A program made the translations under genes and the position numbers. A DNA stretch of 43,073 nt from Desertibaculum subflavum (GTDB lineage Bacteria > Pseudomonadota > Alphaproteobacteria > Ferrovibrionales > Ferrovibrionaceae), in NCBI GenBank assembly GCA_003576705.1, contig QOZS01000004.1, positions 115,610 to 158,682 of the forward strand, given 5' to 3'. This document shows positions 33,817 to 41,877 of the stretch, piece after piece. The notes under the pieces were generated by a model. The model had not been told where the DNA came from. It saw only the letters and a program-made list of their open reading frames with translations, and did no database searches. Positions within the stretch are counted from its first letter, which is position 1. Every line of letters begins with the position of its first letter.

Positions 33817-34626
33817 TCAGATCCTCCCTGCCAGCCTGGCGGCGGTGCGGCGGATGACGGCCATCGCATCCGTCGTGCCGTCGGCATGTCCCTTCTCGAA
33901 ATCGCCCTCGACCCGGCCCATCTGGTTGGTGACATAGGCGAAGCAGATCACCGCCTTGCCGCGCGCCGCGGCGAAGGCATAGAGCGCCGCCGCTTCCATC
34001 TCGACCGCGAGCAGGCCGCGCGCCCGCATGGCGTCGATCGCGGCGGCGGTTTCGCGAAACGGCGCGTCGGTGGTCCAAGTGGCGCCGCCCAGTACCGGAA
34101 CGCCGAGATCGGCGAAGGCGCCGTCGAGCGCGGCGACGAGCGCCGCCGGCGCATCGCTGAACGCGGCGGGCGGCAGATAGTGATAGCTCGTCCCCTCGTC
34201 GCGCAGCGCGCGTTCGATCAGCACGAAATAGGGCGGCTCCCGTATCGGCACGATCTGGCCGGACGAGGTGACGCTGATCAGGAGCCGGCAGCCGGAGACG
34301 AACAGCTCCTCCGCCACTAGCACCGCGAAGGACGCGCCGACCGCGCAGCCGACGATGCCGATGGTCGTTGCGCCATCGTCGAAGAGATGGAGATCGGTGT
34401 GATAGCAGACCCAGCCGTCATGCCGCCGCGCGCGGCCCTCGGCCTTGAGGCGGCGCACGATGTCGCCATCCGGGTCGAGCAGGCAGATCTCGGGCACCGG
34501 CTGCAATGCCGCGGATTTCTGCCGCCGCGCCTCGCGCAGCAGGCTTTCCGGCGTGAAGGCGGACGGTGCCGCGTGGTGCTTGTCGGCGAGGATCGGCGGG
34601 AGGCTTTTGTCATCGGACGTCGTCAT
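33817..34626 (-). CDS. Nucleoside phosphorylase (PNP/UDP family)
   Basis: The 269-residue protein shows the PNP_UDP_1 fold: an N-terminal strand with IGIVGCAVGASFAVLVAEELFVSGCRLLISVTSSGQ (phosphate- and ribose-site region) and the characteristic GLLAVEMEAAALYAFAAARGKAVICFAYVTN, where the VEMEAAALY glutamate contacts the ribose. It should split nucleosides with phosphate into base and ribose-1-phosphate; purine versus uridine preference cannot be read. It could feed bases into nitrogen scavenging together with the nucleoside-type importer 5 kb away, but it belongs to a different operon (sterol-desaturase-like to methyltransferase). Confidence 0.85.
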   Translation of the reverse strand: MTTSDDKSLPPILADKHHAAPSAFTPESLLREARRQKSAALQPVPEICLLDPDGDIVRRLKAEGRARRHDGWVCYHTDLHLFDDGATTIGIVGCAVGASFAVLVAEELFVSGCRLLISVTSSGQIVPIREPPYFVLIERALRDEGTSYHYLPPAAFSDAPAALVAALDGAFADLGVPVLGGATWTTDAPFRETAAAIDAMRARGLLAVEMEAAALYAFAAARGKAVICFAYVTNQMGRVEGDFEKGHADGTTDAMAVIRRTAARLAGRI

Positions 34627-34641
34627 GGCGGCGCCTCGCTG

Positions 34642-35040
34642 TCAGCTGCCGCGCGACACGGCGAAGCCCAGGGCATTCCATCGCTGCATACCGCCACGCA
34701 GCACAGTGACATCTTCGAGGCCGGCCGCGACGAGGCGCGCCCGCGCGGCAGCCGAACGCATGTCCGTGCGGCAGACCAGAACGATCCCGTCGCTGGACCG
34801 CGCGCGGACCTCGTCCATTCGGCGATCGATCTCGCCAAGCGGCAGATTCACCGCGCCGGCGATATGCCCGAGCTCCCCCGAGAACTCGTCGGGCCCGCGC
34901 ACATCGATCACGGTCGGCTTCGGCGCGCTCGCCAGCTTCTGTCGCAACCCCTCCGCCTCGATCCAGGCCGGATCCGAAGTCCTGGCGGGCGAGAGCAGCC
35001 GCGTAAGGACAGCGAGGAGAGAGGAGCGAGGCTTCGTCAT
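34642..35040 (-). CDS. Rhodanese-domain protein
   Basis: The 132-residue single-domain rhodanese contains PTVIDVRGPDEFSGELGHIAGAVNLPLGEIDRRM and the active-site loop IVLVCRTDMRSAAARARL, with the catalytic Cys near residue 92. It transfers sulfane sulfur (for example from glutathione persulfide or thiosulfate). A basic/hydrophobic N-terminus may associate with the membrane. Its ATG overlaps the stop of the sterol-desaturase-like gene as ATGA, so translation is coupled. The presence of a rhodanese here and another rhodanese domain on the divergent ArsR regulator suggests a shared sulfur-linked signal. Confidence 0.9.
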   Translation of the reverse strand: MTKPRSSLLAVLTRLLSPARTSDPAWIEAEGLRQKLASAPKPTVIDVRGPDEFSGELGHIAGAVNLPLGEIDRRMDEVRARSSDGIVLVCRTDMRSAAARARLVAAGLEDVTVLRGGMQRWNALGFAVSRGS

Positions 35041-35879
35041 TTCGGACCCGTTTCGCGGTTGATCGGATAGCCGCTCGCCGGGCCGCGCAGCGGCTGCACC
35101 AGCATGCGGTCGAGGCGCAGATCGCCCACCGCGCGGAATTGCTCGATGCCGATGGTCATGCCCTCATACCCCTCGGCCGGCTGCGCCCGGTAGGTGCCGA
35201 GCAGGCGATCCCACCAGGGCAGGTTGAAGCCGAAATTGCTGTTGGTCTCGGCCGGCCGGATCGAATGGTGCACGCGATGCATGTCGGGTGTCACGACGAT
35301 CCAGCGCAGCACGCGGTCGATACCAATGGGCAGACGCAGGTTGGCGTGGTTGAACATGGCGGTGGCGTTGAGCAGGACCTCGAACACCAGCACGGCGGCG
35401 GCCGGCGGGCCGAGCGCGGCCACCACGCCGAGTTTCAGCGCCATCGAGAGCAGGATCTCCACGGGGTGAAAGCGCAGCCCGGTGGTGACGTCGAAATCGA
35501 GGTCCGCATGGTGCATGCGGTGCAGCCGCCACAGCGCCGGTACCGCGTGGAACATGACGTGCTGCAGATAGATCGCGAGGTCGAGCGCCAGCAGCGACAG
35601 GACGAAGGCCAGCCAGAACGGCAATGGCCACAGGTTGAGCAGGCCGAAGCCCTGCTGCTCGGCCAGCGCGGCGAGGCCGACCGCCAGGACCGGGAAGGCC
35701 AGCCGCAGCAGCACCGTGTTGAGTGCGACGATCCCGAGATTGCCGCTCCAGCGGTACAGCCGCGAAACCTGCCGCCGGCGCCGCGGGACCGCAGCCTCCC
35801 ACCCTGCCATGATGGCGAACACGCCGAGAAACAGGCCAACGCGGATGACCGGTTCGTTTTCCAGCAGCGCCGCCTGCAT
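35037..35879 (-). CDS. Sterol desaturase / fatty acid hydroxylase superfamily membrane protein
   Basis: The 280-residue protein has four or more membrane helices. Its histidine boxes ligate a di-iron centre: LQHVMFH (~103-109), LHRMHHADLDFD (~118-128), HANLR, and MHRVHHSIRP (~205-212). This is the FA_hydroxylase superfamily, which hydroxylates or desaturates lipids with O2. It is the first gene of a five-gene minus-strand operon, diverging from the ArsR-rhodanese regulator with only 80 bp between starts and an inverted-repeat operator in that gap. Similar ArsR-rhodanese/sterol-desaturase pairings are, to my memory, recurrent in alphaproteobacteria, but the substrate is unknown. Confidence 0.88.
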   Translation of the reverse strand: MQAALLENEPVIRVGLFLGVFAIMAGWEAAVPRRRRQVSRLYRWSGNLGIVALNTVLLRLAFPVLAVGLAALAEQQGFGLLNLWPLPFWLAFVLSLLALDLAIYLQHVMFHAVPALWRLHRMHHADLDFDVTTGLRFHPVEILLSMALKLGVVAALGPPAAAVLVFEVLLNATAMFNHANLRLPIGIDRVLRWIVVTPDMHRVHHSIRPAETNSNFGFNLPWWDRLLGTYRAQPAEGYEGMTIGIEQFRAVGDLRLDRMLVQPLRGPASGYPINRETGPK

Positions 35880-35916
35880 CCAGCCAGTCCTTGCCCCCGG
35901 TTCTCGGAGCGGTTAC

Positions 35917-35936
35917 ATTCAATAAATCAATTGAAT
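35917..35936. promoter_or_regulatory. Inverted-repeat operator between sterol-desaturase operon and arsR-rhodanese
   Basis: ATTCAAT-N6-ATTGAAT is a perfect 7-bp-arm inverted repeat in an AT-rich island within GC-rich DNA, 24 bp before the ATG of the ArsR-rhodanese gene and 38 bp from the divergent start. Size and symmetry fit an ArsR-family dimer site. Its central position suggests autoregulation plus control of the divergent operon. Confidence 0.75.
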
Positions 35937-35959
35937 GAGATAATATCAGAGCCGCCGCC

Positions 35960-36622
35960 ATGTCAATCGGCCCGAAACAGGCCCTGTTCGCCGAGTTCGC
36001 CGCCGTCGCCCGAGCGCTCGGGCATGCGCATCGGCTCGAGTTGCTCGAACAGCTCGGCCAGGGAGAGCGCAGCGTGGAGACCCTGTCGGCGCGGGTCGGC
36101 CTTTCCGTCGCCAATGCCTCGCAGCATCTGCAGCACCTGCGCCGCGCCGGGCTGGTGGCGGGGCGGCGCGAGGGCAAGTTCGTGTTCTACCGGCTGGCCG
36201 ACGACGCCGTGCTGGCGCTGCTCGCGTCGCTCAGCCACGTTGCCGAGCGGAACCTCGCCGAAGTCGACCGCATCCTGCGCGGCTATTTCGCCGACCGCGA
36301 CAGCCTCGAGCCGGTCTCGCGCGAGGAGCTTCTCGCGCGCTCGCGCGCCGGGCTGGTGACCGTGCTGGATGTGCGGCCGGCCGACGAGTTCGCGCTCGGC
36401 CATGTGCCGGGCGCCGTCAACATTCCGCTCGCCGAGCTGAAGGGGCGGCTCGCTGATCTCGACCCGGCGCTGGAGATCGTCGCCTATTGCCGGGGCGCGT
36501 ACTGCGTCCTGTCCTTCGAGGCGGTGGCGGCCCTGCGCGCCCGCGGCTTCAAGGCGCGGCGCCTGGTCGACGGACTGCCGGAATGGCGCGCCGCCGGCCT
36601 GCCGGTCGAGCGGCCGGCCTGA
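35960..36622 (+). CDS. ArsR-family regulator fused to a rhodanese domain
   Basis: The 220-residue fusion has an N-terminal ArsR winged helix (~10-100; LSARVGLSVANASQHLQHLRRAGLVAGRREGKFVFYRL). A C-terminal rhodanese domain (~115-215; LVTVLDVRPADEFALGHVPGAVNIP...IVAYCRGAYCVLSFEAVAALRARGF) follows. The usual ArsR metal site in the recognition-helix region (ELCVCD) is missing, so it probably does not sense arsenic or cadmium directly. Cys177 and Cys182 (CRGAYC) in the rhodanese loop could hold a persulfide and serve as the sensor; this is an inference. The gene is divergent from the sterol-desaturase operon and adjacent to the arsenic island, but the two systems have different operators. Confidence 0.9.
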   Translation: MSIGPKQALFAEFAAVARALGHAHRLELLEQLGQGERSVETLSARVGLSVANASQHLQHLRRAGLVAGRREGKFVFYRLADDAVLALLASLSHVAERNLAEVDRILRGYFADRDSLEPVSREELLARSRAGLVTVLDVRPADEFALGHVPGAVNIPLAELKGRLADLDPALEIVAYCRGAYCVLSFEAVAALRARGFKARRLVDGLPEWRAAGLPVERPA

Positions 36623-36647
36623 ACGGCATCATCGGTAAACCGTCGCC

Positions 36648-38063
36648 TCAGGCGGGGCAGCAGCCGCCTGCCTGACGGGCGGACGCTTCCGCGGCGGCGG
36701 CCGGCTTCGCCGGGGCGCAGCACGCCGATGTCTGCTGCACCGCCGCCTCTTCCCTGGCCGGGCCGCAGCAGCCGGCGGCCACCGGCTCGCCGGCGCGCTC
36801 GACCCCGATCGGCCGGCTGACGCAGACGCCGGTTTCCGGCAGGGCAAGCTCGACGCGGCCGGCTGCTTCCGCATCGCCGCTGAGCGACGCCGCGATGGAG
36901 CGCACCTGTTCGTGGCCGGTGGCCAGCAGGAAGGTCGGCGCGCGGCCATAGCTCTTCATCCCGGCGATGAAGAAGTCGGGCTCGGCATGCGCCAGCTCCT
37001 TCGCGCCATGCGGGCGCACGGTGCCGCAGCTGTGCAGGTTGGGATCGATCAGCGGCCCGAGGCTGCCGCTGCTTTCCAGCCACGGATCGAGCGTCAGGCG
37101 GATCTCGCGCAGGAAGGAGAGGTCGGGCCGGAAGCCGGTGGCGACGATGATCTCGTCCACCGCGATGGTTCGGCTCGACCCGTTCACCTCGCCGCTGACG
37201 CGGAGCCCACAGGAGCAGCCGTCGGCGATGCGAGCAACGCGGAACGGCGTGACCACCTCGATCGTGCCGCTCTCCACCAGCGCCCGCACCTGGGAGCCGA
37301 GCGCGCCGCGCGCCGGCAGCTGGTCCGCCGCCTCGCCGCCATAGGCGGCTTCCACCCGCTCCTTGCGCAGGGCCCAGACGATGCGCGTCTTGGGGGCGGC
37401 CTGCTTCAGCGCGGCGAGCTCGATGATGGCATTGAGCGCCGAATGTCCGCCGCCGATCACCAGCACGGCGCGGCCCTCGTAACGGGCGCGCTCGCCGCCC
37501 AGCACGTCCGGGATGCCGTAGCGGATATGGTCCGCGGCGCCGCGCTCGCCGATGGCCGGCAGGCCGTCGGCGCCGGACGGATTCGGCATCGTCCAGGTGC
37601 CGGACGCGTCGATCACGGCGCGCGCCTCGATCACGTCCTCGCCGGCCGCGCCCTCCACGCGGAGCACGAAGGGCTGGCGGTCGCGGCCTTCGCTCCGCAC
37701 CTTGTCATGGCCCTTGCGGCTCACCGCGGCGACGCGGGCGCCGAGCCGGAGATGCGGGCGCATCGCCGGCAGCTCGGCGAGCGGCTCCAGATAGCGCGCC
37801 ACCAGGTCGCCGCCGGTCGGGATCGCGTCGGGCGCCGGCGGCTGCCAGCCTGCTTTGTCCAGCAGGCGCCGGGCGGCGCTGTCGACGTTGTACTGCCAGG
37901 GCGAGAACATGCGCACATGCGACCACGCGCGCACGCTGCTCGCCACCTTGTCGCCGGCCTCGACGACGATCGGCGTCTGGCCGCGCTCGATCAGATGGGC
38001 GGCGGCGGCGAGGCCGACCGGGCCGGCGCCGATCACGGCAACGGGAAGCTGGCTGTCGGTCAT
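36648..38063 (-). CDS. arsO: Arsenic-operon flavoprotein (ArsO-like) with cysteine-pair tail
   Basis: The 471-residue protein has two dinucleotide-binding motifs: VAVIGAGPVGLAAAAHL (FAD, residue ~8) and VLVIGGGHSALNAIIELA (NADPH, ~215). It also has an ATGFRPDL motif of flavin-dependent monooxygenases and pyridine-nucleotide oxidoreductases. Such flavoproteins recur in ars operons (named arsO); their reaction is not settled. The striking part is the last 41 residues, which carry three Cys-Cys pairs (432-433, 448-449, 468-469) in an Ala/Pro linker, suited to binding As(III) or another soft metal. The ATG at 38063 follows GGGAGACC, 14 bp after arsR, so it is in an arsR-arsO operon. The longer upstream frame is not protein-like. 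Confidence 0.82.
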   Translation of the reverse strand: MTDSQLPVAVIGAGPVGLAAAAHLIERGQTPIVVEAGDKVASSVRAWSHVRMFSPWQYNVDSAARRLLDKAGWQPPAPDAIPTGGDLVARYLEPLAELPAMRPHLRLGARVAAVSRKGHDKVRSEGRDRQPFVLRVEGAAGEDVIEARAVIDASGTWTMPNPSGADGLPAIGERGAADHIRYGIPDVLGGERARYEGRAVLVIGGGHSALNAIIELAALKQAAPKTRIVWALRKERVEAAYGGEAADQLPARGALGSQVRALVESGTIEVVTPFRVARIADGCSCGLRVSGEVNGSSRTIAVDEIIVATGFRPDLSFLREIRLTLDPWLESSGSLGPLIDPNLHSCGTVRPHGAKELAHAEPDFFIAGMKSYGRAPTFLLATGHEQVRSIAASLSGDAEAAGRVELALPETGVCVSRPIGVERAGEPVAAGCCGPAREEAAVQQTSACCAPAKPAAAAEASARQAGGCCPA

Positions 38064-38077
38064 GGACGGTCTCCCGG

Positions 38078-38449
38078 TCAGGCGGCGCGGGCACGCATGC
38101 GGCGCGGCGAGGTGCTGGCTTCGGCGGATGGCTTCGGGCCGCAGGATCTGGCGCGCGCCTTCCCGGCGCCGGCGCAGCAATTCTGGGTCAGATAGCCCAT
38201 CAGGGCGTTCATGCCGTCGTAATCGGCCGAATAGAAGATGTTGCGGCTCTCGCGCCGCTGGCGCGCCAGGCCGGCATGGGCCAACTGCTGCAGATGGAAC
38301 GAGAGCGAGGCCGGCGGCACGCCCAGCTCCTCCGCGATGGCGCCCGCCGCCAGGCCCTGCGGGCCGGCCTGCACCAGCAGGCGGAACACGTCGAGCCGGG
38401 TCTCCTGCGCGAGGGCGCCGAGCGCGGCAATGACCTGCCTGGATTTCAT
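38078..38449 (-). CDS. arsR: ArsR-family arsenic-responsive repressor
   Basis: The 123-residue protein begins MKSRQVIAALGALAQETRLDVFRLLVQAGP, the typical opening of this ArsR branch. Its HTH is in ELGVPPASLSFHLQQLAHAGLARQRRESRNIFYS. The As(III) site is C-terminal: Cys91-Cys92 in LTQNCCAGAG plus Cys103, as in the Acidithiobacillus-type ArsR (three C-terminal thiols), not in the DNA-binding helix. Two ATGs are possible (38458 and 38449); I list the shorter, which matches relatives. The region upstream contains two TTGA-N7-TCAA operators around a plausible promoter. It precedes the ArsO-like gene. Confidence 0.9.
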   Translation of the reverse strand: MKSRQVIAALGALAQETRLDVFRLLVQAGPQGLAAGAIAEELGVPPASLSFHLQQLAHAGLARQRRESRNIFYSADYDGMNALMGYLTQNCCAGAGKARARSCGPKPSAEASTSPRRMRARAA

Positions 38450-38470
38450 AACGCGCATCCGATTCGATAA

Positions 38471-38485
38471 TTGAACAATCGTCAA
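38471..38485. promoter_or_regulatory. ArsR operator 1 (TTGA-N7-TCAA)
   Basis: TTGA-N7-TCAA lies 22 bp before the arsR start and overlaps the predicted -10 element (TAATTT read on the minus strand, 38484-38489). It shares its core and spacing exactly with the second site 48 bp further upstream. Confidence 0.6.
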
Positions 38486-38511
38486 ATTAACGGCCGCGCG
38501 GACGAAGTCAA
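38484..38511 (-). promoter_or_regulatory. Predicted promoter of arsR-arsO
   Basis: On the minus strand a -35-like TTGACT (38511-38506) and a -10-like TAATTT (38489-38484) are separated by 16 bp. The start would fall within operator 1, and operator 2 lies upstream of the -35. This arrangement predicts repression by ArsR bound over the promoter. Confidence 0.5.
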
Positions 38512-38516
38512 TCGAT

Positions 38517-38535
38517 ATTTGAAAAAGTATCAAAT
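38517..38535. promoter_or_regulatory. ArsR operator 2 (ATTTGA-N7-TCAAAT)
   Basis: A perfect 6-bp-arm inverted repeat, ATTTGA-N7-TCAAAT, lies 42 bp after the arsJ stop. It has the same TTGA-N7-TCAA core as operator 1. The AT-richness stands out against the surrounding sequence. Confidence 0.65.
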
Positions 38536-38577
38536 TATGTCCGTCGGGCCGGCATTCGAACAGGGAGATCGGCCGGC

Positions 38578-39810
38578 TTAGACCGGGCGCAGGGGCGCGG
38601 CCTTCGCGGCACCGGCCGGCAGCGCGAAGCTGATCGCCCAGCAGAGCGCCAGCATGACGGCGGAGCCGATCAGGCAGCCGGCGAGGCCGGCGAGCTGATA
38701 GAGCGCGCCGGAGAGCAGGATGCCGATCAGGCGCCCGGCCGCATTCGCCGCATAGTAGAAGCCGACATCCTCCGCCGCCTTCTCCGATCCCGCATAGGCG
38801 AGGATCAGATAGGAATGCAGCGACGAGTTGACCGCGAAGGCGAAGCCGAACACCGCGAGCCCGATCGCCACGATCAGATCGACCGGGAGCGCCCCGGGCA
38901 TCATGACAAGCAACGCGAGCACGACGGGAATTGCCGCGAGCAGGGCGGCCCATAGGCGGGCGGCCGGCACCTCGCGGCGCAGGCCATCCGCGCTGCGGGG
39001 AACCAGAGAGGGCGCGATGCCCTGCACCAGGCCGTAGCCGATGGTCCAGGCGGCGAGGAATCCCCCGACTTCCAGAAAGGCCCAGCCCTGCGCGTAGAGA
39101 AAGACCGGCAGCCCGACCACGAACCACACGTCGCGGGCACCGAACAGGAAGATGCGCGCCGCGGCCAGCAGGTTGACGCCGGCCGACTTGCTGAACAGCT
39201 CGCGCATCGACTTCGAGGCCTCGGCGCGGCCGAGCCTGGCCGGCAGCGAGAGCGCGGCGGCGATCAGGATCACCGCCAGCGCGCCCGCCATCAGCCAGAG
39301 GCCTTCACGGAAACCGGCAAGGTCGAGCAGCAGCCCGCCGAGGAAGAAGCCGACGCCCTTCATCGCGTTCTTCGAGCCGGTGAACCAGGCGACCCAGCGG
39401 AACAGCTGGCCCGCGCCGGCATCGGCGGTCGCCTTGATCGCCGATTTCGACGCCGTCTTGGTCAGGTCCTTGGCGATGCCGGCGATGCCTTGCGCCGCCA
39501 CCACCCAGGCGACCGAGAGCGCGGCGCCCCAGCCCGGGTCCAGCGCCGAGAGCATGACGAGGCCGGCGATCTGCAGGCCGAGCCCGACCGCCAGCATGCG
39601 CGGAATGCCGAAGCGCGACGCGAGCCAGCCGCCGCCCAGATTGGCGAAGATGCCGGCGGCCTCGTAGAGCAGGAACAGGAAGGCGAGCGTGAACGGCGAA
39701 TAGCCGAGGCGGAAGAAATGCAGCAGCACCAGCATGCGCAACGCGCCGTCGCTGAGCGTGAAGCCCCAATAGGCGGCGGTGACGATGGCGTAGTTGCGCG
39801 CGGCACTCAT
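38578..39810 (-). CDS. arsJ: ArsJ, organoarsenical (1-arseno-3-phosphoglycerate) MFS exporter
   Basis: The 410-residue protein has about twelve membrane helices and the ArsJ sequence signature: [35 protein letters not shown] at the start, [18 protein letters not shown] and [18 protein letters not shown] in the middle, and [30 protein letters not shown] near the end. ArsJ exports 1-arseno-3-phosphoglycerate made by a partner GAPDH, and the extruded compound decays to arsenate outside. The start at 39810 overlaps the GAPDH stop as ATGA, so the two are translationally coupled, as expected for a two-protein pathway. Confidence 0.95.
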   Translation of the reverse strand: MSAARNYAIVTAAYWGFTLSDGALRMLVLLHFFRLGYSPFTLAFLFLLYEAAGIFANLGGGWLASRFGIPRMLAVGLGLQIAGLVMLSALDPGWGAALSVAWVVAAQGIAGIAKDLTKTASKSAIKATADAGAGQLFRWVAWFTGSKNAMKGVGFFLGGLLLDLAGFREGLWLMAGALAVILIAAALSLPARLGRAEASKSMRELFSKSAGVNLLAAARIFLFGARDVWFVVGLPVFLYAQGWAFLEVGGFLAAWTIGYGLVQGIAPSLVPRSADGLRREVPAARLWAALLAAIPVVLALLVMMPGALPVDLIVAIGLAVFGFAFAVNSSLHSYLILAYAGSEKAAEDVGFYYAANAAGRLIGILLSGALYQLAGLAGCLIGSAVMLALCWAISFALPAGAAKAAPLRPV

Positions 39811-40853
39811 CGCGCTTCCGCCGCCTGGACGATGCCGGCCAGGTCGACCATGCGGCAGGCATAGCCCATCTCGTTGTCGTACCAGGCATAGACTTTCAAC
39901 AGGGTGCCGTCGGTCACCAGCGTGCTCAACGCGTCGACGATGGAGCTCCGCGTGTCGTTGACGTAGTCGACCGAGACGAGCGGGCGCCGCTCGATGCCGA
40001 GGATGCCCGCCAGCACGCCCTGCGCCGCGCTCTCGAACAGGCGGTTGACCTCGCCCGCGGTGACCGCGCGCATCAGCTCGAAGACGCAATCGGTCAGGCT
40101 CGCGTTCAGCACCGGCGCGCGCACCGCATGGCCGTCCAGCTTGCCCTTCAGCTCCGGATAGATCAGCGCGATGGCGGTGGCGCTGCCGGTCGTGGTCGGC
40201 TGCAGCGAGTTGACCGCCGATCGCGCGCGCCGCAGGTCCTTGTGCGGCGCATCGACCACCACGTTGGTGTTGGTCGGGTTGTGGATGGTGGTGATCTGGC
40301 CGTGCCGGATGCCAATCGCCTCGTGGATCACCTTGACCACCGGCGCGAGGCAGTTGGTGGTGCAGGAAGCCGCAGTCAGCAGGCGGTGCCGCGTGGGATC
40401 GTAGAGGTGGTCGTTGACGCCGACCACGATGTTGAGCGCCGCTGCGTCCTTCACCGGCGCCGAGACGATCACGCGCTTCACGCCGCAGGCGAAATAGCCG
40501 TCGAGCGCGGCCGGCGTGAGAAACCTGCCGGTGCATTCCAGCACGATGTCGCAGCCGAGATCGCCCCAGCGCACCTCGCCGGGATCGGCCTTGGCGCTGA
40601 AGCTGATCGGGCGGTCGCCGACCAGAAAGGCATCTTCGCGGTCCAGCGCGCGCGGTCCGCGCCAGCGGCCGTGAATGCTGTCGAATTCCAGGAGATGCGC
40701 CGTCGTTGCGGCGCCGCCCTTGACCTCGTTCACATGGCCGATCTCGAGCCGGCGCGCGCGGCGCGGATCGGCACTGTCCCGCTCGACGCCGCCGAGCGCC
40801 GCGCGCAGCGCCAGCCGCCCGATGCGGCCCATGCCGTTGATGCCGATCGCCAT
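39807..40853 (-). CDS. Glyceraldehyde-3-phosphate dehydrogenase of the arsenate pathway
   Basis: The 348-residue protein is a complete GAPDH: the NAD site [18 protein letters not shown] at the N-terminus, the catalytic Cys163 in [12 protein letters not shown], a His in the THNPTNTN region, and [15 protein letters not shown] at the C-terminus. It is slightly longer than glycolytic GAPDH and belongs with ars-operon homologues (arsGAPDH). With arsenate instead of phosphate it forms 1-arseno-3-phosphoglycerate, the ArsJ substrate. It starts 26 bp after the ArsR-ArsC fusion gene, with a GGAG nine bases before the ATG, and ends in ATGA overlap with arsJ. Confidence 0.95.
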   Translation of the reverse strand: MAIGINGMGRIGRLALRAALGGVERDSADPRRARRLEIGHVNEVKGGAATTAHLLEFDSIHGRWRGPRALDREDAFLVGDRPISFSAKADPGEVRWGDLGCDIVLECTGRFLTPAALDGYFACGVKRVIVSAPVKDAAALNIVVGVNDHLYDPTRHRLLTAASCTTNCLAPVVKVIHEAIGIRHGQITTIHNPTNTNVVVDAPHKDLRRARSAVNSLQPTTTGSATAIALIYPELKGKLDGHAVRAPVLNASLTDCVFELMRAVTAGEVNRLFESAAQGVLAGILGIERRPLVSVDYVNDTRSSIVDALSTLVTDGTLLKVYAWYDNEMGYACRMVDLAGIVQAAEAR

Positions 40854-40879
40854 GGCGGCTGCTCCGGCCGGTCGCCGCG

Positions 40880-41731
40880 TCAGGCCAGCGCCGGCGAGCT
40901 CGCGCCGATCTGGTCGAGCCTCGTCTTCACCGCCATGCGGTCGAGCGAGGCAAAGGGCAGGTTGCAGAAGATCTCGAGCCGGCGCCTGAGCGCGCTGTAG
41001 AGCTGGTTCAGCAGCACGTTGCGCTCCAGCTCGGTGCCGGTGAACAGCGCCGGGTCGGGCAGCGGCCAGAATCCGGTCAGCGCCTTCTCGCCGATATCGG
41101 GGCAGCTTTCGCCCGGCGTGTCGCACAGCGCGATGATGAAATCCATGCGCGGCGCATCGGGCCGCATGAACTCGTCCCAGGACTTGCTGCGCAGCCGGTC
41201 CATGTCGTGGCCGAGCGCGCGGAGCTTGTCCATCACCTCCGGCATCGGTGCCGGCGCCGGCGCGGAGCCGGCGGAATAGGCATTGAACCGGCCCTTGCCG
41301 ATCTTCTCCAGGATCGCCTCGGCCATGATCGAGCGGGCGGAGTTCCGGGTGCACAGGAAGAGCACGTTGAAGGCAGCACTCATGGTGGATACCTCGGCAT
41401 CGTCGATTTCGGGCAGCAGGCGGGCGAGATCGCCGCAGAGCTCCGGCCGGCCGTCGCAGCAGGTCTCGGTCACGAAGCCGAGCAGGCTGCGCAGGCCCAG
41501 GATGCGGACGGCGTAGATGACCTGCCGCCCCTGCCGCGTCGATTGCACGAGGCCGGCCTGCTCCAGCGCCGCGAGATGGAAGGAGAGCGTCGAGGGCGGC
41601 ACCGAAAGCCGCGCCGCGAGCTCCCCGGCCGGCATCCCGCTCGGCCCGGCGCCGGCCAGCAGGCGCAGCAGGCGAACGCGGGTTTCCTGCGACAAGGCCT
41701 GAAAGGCATTGGCTGCCTGCTGTGAATCCAT
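40880..41731 (-). CDS. ArsR-ArsC fusion: arsenic repressor joined to thioredoxin-type arsenate reductase
   Basis: The 283-residue fusion has an N-terminal ArsR winged helix (1-~90; [34 protein letters not shown]). As(III)-type thiols follow, Cys91-Cys92-N6-Cys99 in [12 protein letters not shown]. The C-terminal LMW-phosphatase-like arsenate reductase (~120-283) carries the CX5R loop LCTRNSARS (Cys127) and the resolving cysteines Cys203 and Cys210 ([11 protein letters not shown]), which match Cys82/Cys89 of the thioredoxin-linked ArsC. It would repress the operon and also reduce As(V). It is the first gene of the fusion-GAPDH-arsJ operon. No Acr3 or ArsB follows to export As(III). Confidence 0.93.
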   Translation of the reverse strand: MDSQQAANAFQALSQETRVRLLRLLAGAGPSGMPAGELAARLSVPPSTLSFHLAALEQAGLVQSTRQGRQVIYAVRILGLRSLLGFVTETCCDGRPELCGDLARLLPEIDDAEVSTMSAAFNVLFLCTRNSARSIMAEAILEKIGKGRFNAYSAGSAPAPAPMPEVMDKLRALGHDMDRLRSKSWDEFMRPDAPRMDFIIALCDTPGESCPDIGEKALTGFWPLPDPALFTGTELERNVLLNQLYSALRRRLEIFCNLPFASLDRMAVKTRLDQIGASSPALA

Positions 41732-41765
41732 ATTTCCAGCATAATCGAAATGATGAGTGGGACAA
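41732..41765 (-). promoter_or_regulatory. Predicted promoter and operator of the arsRC-GAPDH-arsJ operon
   Basis: On the minus strand TTGTCC (41765-41760) and TATGCT (41743-41738) are 16 bp apart and look like a -35/-10 pair. An ATTTC-N10-GAAAT inverted repeat (41732-41751) covers the -10. Only six bases separate the -10 from the ATG at 41731, so transcription would start at or next to the start codon (leaderless or nearly so). The rest of the gap to 41877 is AT-rich and includes a plus-strand TATAAT at 41809 that I could not tie to a gene. Confidence 0.5.
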
Positions 41766-41877
41766 GTGCATTTGAAGGGAAAAAACTGCGAAACGCCCCC
41801 CTTTTCGCTATAATTCGCTATCTAACGGAAAGAAATTGCGGCACTTCCCTTTGCACGGATTGGACGGGCGCCCGCCT

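Noticed and set aside
41809..41814. TATAAT on the plus strand
   Set aside because: No credible plus-strand gene follows before tsaB and no -35 element is positioned for it.
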